A stretch of DNA of 61,596 bases from assembly GCA_002353205.1 (NCBI GenBank), contig DEJE01000026.1, forward strand, positions 20,100 through 81,695, given 5' to 3'. The first letter of the stretch is position 1, and every line of letters starts with the position of its first letter. The notes under the pieces were generated by a model, which saw only the letters and a program-made list of their open reading frames with translations, was not told the origin of the DNA and did not search any database. The DNA is from Prevotella sp. UBA2756 (GTDB lineage: Bacteria; Bacteroidota; Bacteroidia; Bacteroidales; Bacteroidaceae). Below are positions 49,147-56,196 of this stretch, one piece after another. The position numbers and the translations under genes are program-made.

Positions 49147-49962
49147 TCAGGAGTTGTAGGTGTGAACGGAGGTGCCCTGCGCGCTGGGCAGGTAATTGAT
49201 GCCCCACCAACACATCTGCAACAGCAGGAAAGCCACGACAAGGGTCCAGAGAGCGGGCTTTTCAGCCTGCGGGCGTGCGATGCGCAGGTGGATGTAGACA
49301 AGGTAGGCGAACCAGGTGATGGCGGCCCATGTCTCTTTCGGGTCCCATGCCCAGTAGTGTCCCCATGCTTCCTTGGCCCAAAGGGCTCCGAAGAGCATGC
49401 CGAGCGTCATGAAGCAATAGCCCACGTAGACCATGTTGTCGAGGGCAGAAAGTGAAGAGTGAGGGGCTGAGCGTGAATCGTCTTCCCGGCTTTTCGGGCT
49501 CGACGGCCTCTTGAACAGGAAGTAGAGGGCCATGAGCGTGGCGGCGCCGAACATGGCGTAGCAGAACATGTAGACGATGACGTGGGGCGCGAACCAGGGG
49601 CTCTGCAGCGCAGGCATGAGCGTCTTGTTGTGGATTTCGGGCTTGAAGAGGTTCACGCAGATGAAGACAATGGCCATCAGCGTGCTGAACGAGAGAATCC
49701 ATTTGTAGCGCCAACGGCTGTAGACGATGATGCCTGCCAGCGGAAGGAAGAAGCTGTACCACAGACGAGTCTCGCCCATGGTGCGCAGGGGCGGCCGTTC
49801 CAGGCTGATCCATATAGCGACGATGAAGCTGAAGAACACCAGCAGTCCGGCGGCTGTCAGCGCGAAAGCGGCGCGCCCCCTGCTCTTCCAGGCGGCCCAG
49901 GCACCGAGCATCCACAGGAGAACGGCGGGCGCGGCGAAGTAGACGAAATGATTCCAGTTCAT
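49147..49962 (-). CDS. Cytochrome c assembly protein ResC/CcsA
   Basis: A 271-aa multi-helix membrane protein of System II cytochrome c maturation, presenting heme to apocytochromes. The tryptophan-rich heme-handling motif WGHYWAWDPKETWA (WWD domain) lies near residue 195, with conserved His around it. About seven membrane helices are visible. Between FLFKRP and LDNMVYVGYC, the normally short loop is enlarged by about 16-18 residues (SREDDSRSAPHSSLSA), encoded by degenerate AGTGAAG-like heptamers, possibly a further repeat insertion. The ATG overlaps the resB stop (ATGA). With ResB it would mature NrfA and NrfH, encoded just upstream. Confidence 0.92.
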   Translation of the reverse strand: MNWNHFVYFAAPAVLLWMLGAWAAWKSRGRAAFALTAAGLLVFFSFIVAIWISLERPPLRTMGETRLWYSFFLPLAGIIVYSRWRYKWILSFSTLMAIVFICVNLFKPEIHNKTLMPALQSPWFAPHVIVYMFCYAMFGAATLMALYFLFKRPSSPKSREDDSRSAPHSSLSALDNMVYVGYCFMTLGMLFGALWAKEAWGHYWAWDPKETWAAITWFAYLVYIHLRIARPQAEKPALWTLVVAFLLLQMCWWGINYLPSAQGTSVHTYNS

Positions 49963-51224
49963 GATTTCTTCGTGTTAACCATAAAAAACATGCACAGGGC
50001 ACCGAGAAGCATCATCGCAATGCCTGTGTAGACGACGGGGAGCCACGGGTCGCGCACCAGTTCGAGGACGGAGATCTCGCTCCAGCGGCCCATCGTCGTG
50101 TCGTAGTTCAGCTGGTAAATCTTCCAGCCGTCGATGCTGTAGGGCTTGTTCACGAGGATGTCGGTGCGGACATCCTTGCCGCTCTGCGTCAGTATCTCCA
50201 CGCGCGAGACGTAGCGCTGCGGCTCGCGGGGCAGCATGGCCAGACTCAGGTGGTCGTCGATGGCGAGCAACTGGTAGGGGAAGCGGTAGCTGCCGCAGGT
50301 GATCCAGCCGCTTTTCTTCACGTATCGGCGCTTTGCCCACTCCACCGGGTGCCAGTCCACGTCCACATGGACGGCCGTCACGGCTCCCGATGCCATCCAG
50401 GCATCGTAGTAGGTCGTGTCTTCTTTCATCACGGGCGCAGCATAGTCCATCAGTTTGTTCAGCCGGACGCGCCAGTTGCCTAACTGCCCTTCGCTGAAAG
50501 TGCTGTCGAGCAGGAGCGTCTCAGCCTGCTGGCCGCCCACGGGATGGCCCGTATGGTTGTCGATGAGCGTGAGCTTCGGCGGGTACTCGTCGATGCGGAA
50601 GTCCTCCAGCTGGATGGCTATGGGCAGCTCGTGCATGCGTCCGGTGTCATCGGTGGCGCGCCATTCAGGCCCTTCGCTGTTGATGGTCATTCTCAGACGC
50701 TGCATGTCGGCGTTGCCCAGCGTGGCCGAGAGCATGGTGATGAACAGTCCGAGGTGGTTGAGCAGGAAAGGAACGTCGCGTTTCCACGACCTTTCCTGCT
50801 TCGCGCTGACCATGGAAGCGAGACGTTTCAGTGTGACCATGCCGAGAATGAAGGCTATCCAGACGTAGATGAGCACGAAGGGCCAGAAGGAGAGCATGCG
50901 CGTGAGCCCCAGTGCGTCGGCCGGCGGCTGCGTGCCGGGCACCTGTCTGGTGAGTCCCATCACGGCGGTGAGCACCACGGCATAGCAGAGCGCGGGTATG
51001 GCGGAGAGATAGGAAGCGAGGAAGCGGAAGGCATAGACCTTCTTACGGAAAGCGAAGGCCATGCCGATGAGTAACAGGAAGACGGCCAGCACAATGATGT
51101 TGGCCGGGAACGAGAACACGTTCCAGTCGATGGGGCCTACGGTGAACTGCAACAGCAGTCCTGTTGCGATGAGTCCCGCTCCGATGAGGAACCCTTCAGC
51201 CAGTTTCCAAGGTTGATTCCACAT
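49959..51224 (-). CDS. Cytochrome c biogenesis protein ResB-like
   Basis: A 421-aa partner of ResC. Four membrane helices are visible (FLIGAGLIATGLLLQFTV, IIVLAVFLLLIGMAFAF, FLASYLSAIPALCYAVVL and one C-terminal, VVYTGIAMMLLGALCMFFMV) with a large extracytoplasmic domain between (about residues 140-400). LPIAIQLEDFRIDEYPPK and INKPYSIDGWKIYQLNYD-like phrases (here VNKPYSIDGWKIYQLNYDT) match the ResB family. The TTG at 51254 would overlap the TAATTTTG box, so the ATG at 51222-51224 is used. It is coupled to resC. Confidence 0.9.
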   Translation of the reverse strand: MWNQPWKLAEGFLIGAGLIATGLLLQFTVGPIDWNVFSFPANIIVLAVFLLLIGMAFAFRKKVYAFRFLASYLSAIPALCYAVVLTAVMGLTRQVPGTQPPADALGLTRMLSFWPFVLIYVWIAFILGMVTLKRLASMVSAKQERSWKRDVPFLLNHLGLFITMLSATLGNADMQRLRMTINSEGPEWRATDDTGRMHELPIAIQLEDFRIDEYPPKLTLIDNHTGHPVGGQQAETLLLDSTFSEGQLGNWRVRLNKLMDYAAPVMKEDTTYYDAWMASGAVTAVHVDVDWHPVEWAKRRYVKKSGWITCGSYRFPYQLLAIDDHLSLAMLPREPQRYVSRVEILTQSGKDVRTDILVNKPYSIDGWKIYQLNYDTTMGRWSEISVLELVRDPWLPVVYTGIAMMLLGALCMFFMVNTKKS

Positions 51225-51251
51225 GTGAATGTCTGTTGATGAAAGATGTGC

Positions 51252-51259
51252 CAAAATTA
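51252..51259 (-). promoter_or_regulatory. Promoter -7 box of resBC
   Basis: It reads TAATTTTG on the minus strand, 28 bases upstream of the ATG. This suggests resBC can be transcribed apart from nrfHA. Confidence 0.55.
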
Positions 51260-51312
51260 CAAATAATATCTGTATTCTGGCACATCATCGTCGTTATTTT
51301 TTTCGTTTCAGA

Positions 51313-52839
51313 CTACATCAGCTTGCCTTTCGACTTGGCATCCTCGACCCATTTCGGAACAATAGTGTTGAGGAACTTCTGCTTCTTCTCCTTCAGCTTC
51401 GGCATGTCGAGACCGATGGCCAGCTGGGCTTTGGCCTTTGTCGAATAGTCGGGCACGGGAATGTCGCCGAGATGACCGTGCCTGGCTGCCACCTTGGCAA
51501 TGAGCAGGCGGGCCTGCTGGGCGTAGTCGACGGAGTGTGAGAGCAGCCGGGTGACCTCCTGCGGGGCGTGGAACGTGGCTCCGTGGGATGCGATGGCATA
51601 GTCCCAGCGCCACTGGCTCTTGCGGAGCAGGTCCTGGATGGGCTTCAGCTCAGCGTCGGTAGCTCCCTTCTCGATGATGAACTTCGTCTCGAAGTGGGCG
51701 CGTGCCAGTTCTTGCTCGGCACGGTCGCGCACCTCATTGCACTTGGCCTGGCGCTCGTAGACGTTCTGCCGGAGCACCTCTGCGTCCTGACGGTGGCAGG
51801 TCTGGCAGGTTCGGTCGATGTTTGCCAGCGGCGACATGATGTGATGGTCGGAGAACTTCACGCCGCCTTCGCTCTTGTAAGGCATGTGGCAGTCGGCACA
51901 CGACACGCCGCGCTGCGCGTGGATGCCCTGAAGGGCTATTTCGTAGCCCGGATGCTGTGCTTTCAGGATCGGCGTCTTCGACAGCGGATGGATGTAGTCG
52001 TAGAATCCGATGCTGTCGTAATACTCTTCAGCCGCCTCGCAGGTCATTCCCTTGTCCTGCGGGAACATGAGGTAGTTGGCCTTGCCGGGGTTCTTCGGGT
52101 CGTCAGGTTTGATGAAGTAATACTCCGTGTGGCACTGTGCGCAGACGAGCGAGCGCATTTCCTGATGCGAAGCCTTGTTGACGTCCTTCCCGGCGCGCTG
52201 CCATGCTTCGTAGAGAGCCGGTCGGGCGGGACGAAGGTCCATCGTGCGGGCGTCGTGACAGTCGCTGCAGCCCACGGTGTTCATCATCTCGTGGCCCAGC
52301 TCGCTCCACTTCGCGGCATAGTAGTTGCCTGGATCGAAGACCGACTTCGCGTCGCTCATCTCGCGCATCATGCGTGGCACGTCCGGGCCTTTGCAGGTCC
52401 AGCAGGTGGCCGGCTGCATGTCGCCGTCACCGTCGATGCCGGGATTGCCTGTGCGGAGAATCTTGCGGAGATCATCGAGACAATGCTTGTGACCGCGCGG
52501 AGTGTTGTAGTGGCGCGAGAAGGCGTAGCCAGCCCAGAGCACGACCATTTCGGGCCGTTGCTCGAGCACGTCAACCTCTTGCGAGCTGTTGTACTTCGAC
52601 ACGAAAGAGGTGTCTTCCGTCATCGCCCACGTCTCGTATTCGCGCGGATAGTCGGCTTTGAACTTCTCGTTCTGCGCGATGATGGAGTCGGTGAACTCGG
52701 TGCGCTTGTTGTTGAAGACACTTGCCACCTCGGCCCTGCGCTCCATGAGCGAAGAGACAAGCAGTCCGAGCAAGAACACGACGGCCATCGAACCTCCAAA
52801 GAGCAGCCATCCTTGCCATTTTTTCAGTTTCTTTGCCAT
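51313..52839 (-). CDS. nrfA: Ammonia-forming cytochrome c nitrite reductase (c552)
   Basis: A 508-aa pentaheme enzyme that reduces nitrite to ammonia with six electrons. An N-terminal membrane-like signal anchor (WQGWLLFGGSMAVVFLLGLLV) is followed by the diagnostic active-site heme motif CWTCKGPD (CxxCK, near residue 145). Four CxxCH motifs follow: CSDCHDART, CAQCHTEYY, CADCHMPY and CQTCHRQD. The late SHGATFHAPQE supplies a distal heme ligand His. It is preceded by nrfH (79-base gap) and followed by resBC, which would attach its hemes. Confidence 0.96.
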   Translation of the reverse strand: MAKKLKKWQGWLLFGGSMAVVFLLGLLVSSLMERRAEVASVFNNKRTEFTDSIIAQNEKFKADYPREYETWAMTEDTSFVSKYNSSQEVDVLEQRPEMVVLWAGYAFSRHYNTPRGHKHCLDDLRKILRTGNPGIDGDGDMQPATCWTCKGPDVPRMMREMSDAKSVFDPGNYYAAKWSELGHEMMNTVGCSDCHDARTMDLRPARPALYEAWQRAGKDVNKASHQEMRSLVCAQCHTEYYFIKPDDPKNPGKANYLMFPQDKGMTCEAAEEYYDSIGFYDYIHPLSKTPILKAQHPGYEIALQGIHAQRGVSCADCHMPYKSEGGVKFSDHHIMSPLANIDRTCQTCHRQDAEVLRQNVYERQAKCNEVRDRAEQELARAHFETKFIIEKGATDAELKPIQDLLRKSQWRWDYAIASHGATFHAPQEVTRLLSHSVDYAQQARLLIAKVAARHGHLGDIPVPDYSTKAKAQLAIGLDMPKLKEKKQKFLNTIVPKWVEDAKSKGKLM

Positions 52840-52918
52840 ATCTTTATGATGCTTGATTCGTCTTTCTATTTCGTTCCCACAAGCGACAAGCAGCGTGCGC
52901 TGCCGACCAGGATCACCC

Positions 52919-53515
52919 CTACTCCATCAACTTCTGCAGCCACTCGGGCACCGGACTCGGCGGCAGTGGCGTCACGCCCTCGGCATTGGGCGTGCTGCTC
53001 AGCGAGTTCATACCGCCGTGGGGCACGTTGCGGTGGCAGTCCCAGCAGGCCTTGCCCTCGCCCCGCTTCGCCATCATGAAGTCGATGCGCCCCGTTTTGA
53101 CGAACTCCTGGTTGAGTTGGGTGTGGCAACGGATGCAGTTATCCATGATGACCTCTGCCGAGGCGTCCTCGGCCATGATGGCCTGACGTTCGGAATGGGT
53201 CACAAAATATGCCACGTGCTTCATTCCGTCCATCGCCTTGAATCCATATTTGGCGAGAAGACTGGAATGAGGGACGTGGCAGTCGTTGCAGGTGGCGTCG
53301 CGGCCGTGTGAAGAGTGTGACCACGAGGCATAGTAAGGGGTCATGATGTGACAGTTGACGCAGGCCGAGGCATCGTCGGCGAGATAGGTATGGGCGCGCA
53401 ACAGATAGATAAAGAGCGCCCCCAGACCGACCACCACGCCCGCAATGACAAGCAGAAGAATCTTCTGCCTGTGGCTGAGAGCGTCTCTGATAGCCTTGAA
53501 CCAATCTGTCGTCAT
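52919..53515 (-). CDS. nrfH: Cytochrome c nitrite reductase small subunit NrfH
   Basis: A 198-aa NapC/NirT-family tetraheme quinol dehydrogenase. One membrane helix (ILLLVIAGVVVGLGALFIYL, about residues 18-37) is followed by four heme motifs: CVNCHIMTPYYAS, CNDCHVPH, CIRCHTQL and CWDCHRNVPHGG. It oxidises menaquinol and passes electrons to NrfA. It is first gene of the nrfHA unit, with a TATTTTTG box 25 bases upstream and two palindromes further upstream. Menaquinone synthesis genes flank the unit on both sides. Confidence 0.95.
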   Translation of the reverse strand: MTTDWFKAIRDALSHRQKILLLVIAGVVVGLGALFIYLLRAHTYLADDASACVNCHIMTPYYASWSHSSHGRDATCNDCHVPHSSLLAKYGFKAMDGMKHVAYFVTHSERQAIMAEDASAEVIMDNCIRCHTQLNQEFVKTGRIDFMMAKRGEGKACWDCHRNVPHGGMNSLSSTPNAEGVTPLPPSPVPEWLQKLME

Positions 53516-53540
53516 TAGGTTAATTATCTTGTTCCGAGCA

Positions 53541-53548
53541 CAAAAATA
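53541..53548 (-). promoter_or_regulatory. Promoter -7 box of nrfHA
   Basis: It reads TATTTTTG on the minus strand, about 26 bases upstream of nrfH. Confidence 0.65.
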
Positions 53549-53563
53549 ATCATAAAAATCGGA

Positions 53564-53621
53564 TTAACATGTCAAGAAAAATAAATATTCGGCTTTTTAC
53601 GGAATTATTTAACATCTGTTA
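53564..53621. promoter_or_regulatory. Candidate operators upstream of nrfHA
   Basis: TTAACATGTCAA (53564-53575) is an imperfect palindrome whose centre lies about 25 bases upstream of the -7 box. TAACATCTGTTA (53610-53621) is a palindrome with perfect TAACA/TGTTA arms. CRP/FNR-family regulators of nitrogen-oxide respiration often bind TTGACnnnnGTCAA-like or similar sites. The regulator here is not identified. Confidence 0.4.
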
Positions 53622-53677
53622 GTTAAATCGACAAGTTTACCCTATTCATTTGAATAAACAGCATGTTCGGTGAATGT

Positions 53678-53715
53678 ATTTATGAGGAAAGACATGATAG
53701 TCCTTCCTCATAAAT
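53678..53715 (-). terminator. Hairpin terminator downstream of menC
   Basis: The 12-bp perfect inverted repeat ATTTATGAGGAA/TTCCTCATAAAT surrounds a 14-base loop, 15 bases past the menC stop. No T run, so it may act as an RNA-stabilising hairpin or weak terminator. Confidence 0.55.
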
Positions 53716-53729
53716 AAGGATGCGTTGAT

Positions 53730-54773
53730 TCAAGCATGTAAAGATCCTTTATCAACATCATACCACAACATATCGCCACGGATTTCGAGCGGCATGGCGA
53801 TGTTGTCGGTGAACAGGAGCCCAGTGCCGAGGCCCTGGGGCATGCTGATATGGGGGCCGTAGACGAGGGCCGTCAGCTGGGCGATGGCGTTCAGACCGAC
53901 ATTGCTCTCGAGCGCACTGGTGATCCACGAGCCGATGCCGCGCGCTTGTGCGAGTGAAATCCATTCCTTCGTGCCTGCCATACCGCCGTGGAGGGAGGGC
54001 TTTAATATAATGTACGCAGGTGAAATGGTGTCGAGGAGCGCCTCTTTCCGCGACGGTTCGTTCACGCCGATGAGCTCCTCGTCGAGGGCGATAGGCAGCG
54101 GTGACTCGCGGCAGAGGCGTGCCATCGCGTCCCACTGGCCCTGACGGATGGGCTGTTCGATGGAATGAATGTCGTAGCGTGCCAGCAACCGGAGCTTGTC
54201 GAGGGCTTCGTCGGGAGCGAAAGCGCCGTTGGCATCCACGCGCAGCTCTATCTCCTCTTTGCTGAAACGCTCGCGGATGCGACGAATCAGGCTCAGTTCC
54301 TCATCGAAGTCGATGGCTCCGATCTTCAGTTTGATGCATCGGAACCCCGCATTCATCTTCTCTTCCATGCGCGAAAGCATCTCGTCGAACGATCCCATCC
54401 ACACCAATCCGTTGATGGGAATGCCTTCCTCGCCGCGTGCGAAGGGGGTGTCGAAGAGTCGGTGGGAGCCGGCATGGAGGTGTTGCAGGGCGGTCTCCAG
54501 TCCGAAGAGCATGGAGGGGAAGGATCGCAGACGGTCGTAGTCGATCACGCCCGAAGCACAGAACTGGTCGCAGACGGCGCGCAGCTTGGCGCCATAATCG
54601 GGAATGTCGTCGCAACTGAGCTGTGGCAGCGGTGCACACTCGCCCACTCCGCACCGTCCGTAGTCGTCGGTCAAGGTCAGGAACCACGACCGCCGCGTTG
54701 TATACACACCGCGCGAGGTGCCCGCAGGCTGCTTGAAATGGAGCAAGCGCTCCTCTATCTCAATTCTATACAT
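53730..54773 (-). CDS. menC: O-succinylbenzoate synthase
   Basis: A 347-aa enolase-superfamily enzyme that dehydrates SHCHC to o-succinylbenzoate. Catalytic residues are visible in order: CIKLKIG with the Lys general base (near residue 145), the metal ligands VDANGAF (near 178), SIEQPIRQ (near 207) and ALDEELIG (near 233), and ILKPSLHGG with the second Lys (near 258). The length fits. The stop is followed by a hairpin. The 377 bases upstream, before menB, contain two repeat elements. Confidence 0.95.
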   Translation of the reverse strand: MYRIEIEERLLHFKQPAGTSRGVYTTRRSWFLTLTDDYGRCGVGECAPLPQLSCDDIPDYGAKLRAVCDQFCASGVIDYDRLRSFPSMLFGLETALQHLHAGSHRLFDTPFARGEEGIPINGLVWMGSFDEMLSRMEEKMNAGFRCIKLKIGAIDFDEELSLIRRIRERFSKEEIELRVDANGAFAPDEALDKLRLLARYDIHSIEQPIRQGQWDAMARLCRESPLPIALDEELIGVNEPSRKEALLDTISPAYIILKPSLHGGMAGTKEWISLAQARGIGSWITSALESNVGLNAIAQLTALVYGPHISMPQGLGTGLLFTDNIAMPLEIRGDMLWYDVDKGSLHA

Positions 54774-54828
54774 AATATCATTAGCTTAGACATAATAACA
54801 GAAGGACATATTAAGCTCTGCTTATCTT

Positions 54829-55001
54829 TTGGGAGTTTAGGAGTTTGGGAGTTTAGGAGTTTAGACATTAGTGCTCGGGGCAGTTGCGCCGGACTCCGAG
54901 CTTGCTCGCCTGAGCATCAACGGATCGCAAGAACTAATGTCTAAACGCCAGCGGCTGAAAGCCGCGAACACTCCTATACTCCTAAACTCCCTAAACATGC
55001 G
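54829..55001. repeat. 8-bp-repeat-flanked palindromic element between menC and menB
   Basis: Left arm: 8-bp units TTTGGGAG/TTTAGGAG, about four copies, then TTTAGACATTAGT (54860-54872). The core contains CTCGG...CCGAG hairpins. The right side has the exact inverse ACTAATGTCTAAA (54933-54945), then CGGCTGAAAGCCG and inverted units CTCCTATA, CTCCTAAA, CTCCCTAAA. It has the same architecture as the aroB/menE elements but a different sequence family. Confidence 0.88.
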
Positions 55002-55078
55002 ATAATTGAATTCATATAAAAACGAATTTTGAACATTATTATATATAATGAATGAAGCGATAGAGACATACGTTCTTT

Positions 55079-55141
55079 TGTTATTCTGTCCCTAAATATG
55101 TTCCTCTGTTATTCTGTCTAAATAAACTTTGTTATTCTGTC
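55079..55141. repeat. Three copies of TGTTATTCTGTC
   Basis: Exact 12-mers lie at 55079-55090, 55107-55118 and 55130-55141, just downstream of the menB stop. A fourth copy lies at 12462-12473, just downstream of trxB. Spacing is irregular (28 and 23). Confidence 0.8.
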
Positions 55142-55150
55142 TTTAATATC

Positions 55151-56008
55151 TCAGGGGAGGATGGGGTACTGATCGAAGTCGGGCTTGCGCTTTTCCAGGA
55201 ATGCGCGGCCGCCCTCCTGTGCCTCGTCGAGGTAGTAGTAGAGCATGGTGGCATCGCCTGCGAGCTGCTGAATGCCCGCCTGACCGTCGAGCTCGGCGTT
55301 CAGGCCATCCTTGATCATGCGCAGTGCGAGGGGCGAACGCTCCATCATCGTCTCTGCCCACTCCACACAGGTGTCTTCGAGCTGCTCGATGGGCACCACC
55401 TTGTTCACCATTCCCATCTGCTCGGCCTCGCGGGCGGTGTATTGCTTGCAGAGGAACCATATCTCGCGCGCCTTCTTCTGACCCACCATGCGCGCCAGAT
55501 AGCTGCTGCCGAAGCCTGCGTCGAAGCTTCCCACTTTCGGTCCCGTCTGTCCGAAGACGGCATTCTCGGAGGCTATCGTCAGGTCGCACACCACATGGAG
55601 CACGTGTCCGCCGCCGATGGCGTAGCCGTTGACCATGGCAATGACTGGTTTGGGCAGCCGCCGTATCTGCATCTGCACGTCGAGGACCGACAAGCGGGGC
55701 ACACCCTCCTCGTCGACATAGCCGCCACGACCCTTCACATGCATGTCGCCGCCCGAGCAGAAAGCGTGCTTCACGTCGGCGAGTTGCTTCCCTTCGGGCA
55801 CTTCCGACATGGCTCCCGTGAGCAGGACCACGCGGATATCGGTCCGTTCGCGACAGATGGCGAAGGCCTGACTGAGCTCCAGCGTGGTGCGCGGCGTGAA
55901 GGCGTTGCGGAAACGTGGGCGGTTGATGGTGATTTTGGCGATGTGGTGGTATTCTTCAAACAGTATTTCCTCGAATACCTTGACGGTTTTCCATTCTCTT
56001 GTTTTCAT
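55151..56008 (-). CDS. menB: 1,4-dihydroxy-2-naphthoyl-CoA synthase
   Basis: A 285-aa crotonase-fold enzyme that closes the naphthoquinone ring of menaquinone from o-succinylbenzoyl-CoA. The start ITINRPRFRNAFTPRTT, oxyanion-hole phrases HAFCSGGDMHVKG (about residues 81-93) and VNGYAIGGGHVLHVVCDL (about 125-142), and FGQTGPKVGSFDAGFGSSYL with the active-site Asp are present. The C-terminal FLEKRKPDFDQYPILP is typical. It has its own promoter box at 56041-56048 and lies upstream of menC on the same strand. Confidence 0.96.
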   Translation of the reverse strand: MKTREWKTVKVFEEILFEEYHHIAKITINRPRFRNAFTPRTTLELSQAFAICRERTDIRVVLLTGAMSEVPEGKQLADVKHAFCSGGDMHVKGRGGYVDEEGVPRLSVLDVQMQIRRLPKPVIAMVNGYAIGGGHVLHVVCDLTIASENAVFGQTGPKVGSFDAGFGSSYLARMVGQKKAREIWFLCKQYTAREAEQMGMVNKVVPIEQLEDTCVEWAETMMERSPLALRMIKDGLNAELDGQAGIQQLAGDATMLYYYLDEAQEGGRAFLEKRKPDFDQYPILP

Positions 56009-56040
56009 GACTGATTGATGTTTTAATGGTTTTTACGCTG

Positions 56041-56048
56041 CAAAGGTA
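56041..56048 (-). promoter_or_regulatory. Promoter -7 box of menB
   Basis: It reads TACCTTTG on the minus strand, 33 bases upstream of the ATG. Confidence 0.65.
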
Positions 56049-56133
56049 CGAATAATATTGCAAAGATTTCAGCAAAAACAAACTTATTGTGAAACTTGTC
56101 CGACCTATCTTTGGCCGTCTCAGTTTTTTTTCT

Positions 56134-56141
56134 TATTTTTG
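56134..56141 (+). promoter_or_regulatory. Promoter -7 box of the nucleoside kinase gene
   Basis: It reads TATTTTTG, 56 bases before the chosen ATG. A second match, TATCTTTG (56106-56113), lies upstream. Confidence 0.55.
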
Positions 56142-56196
56142 CAGACAACGATCAATAACCCGTAGAAACGCTGATTTCTCCCAACATTTCAACACC

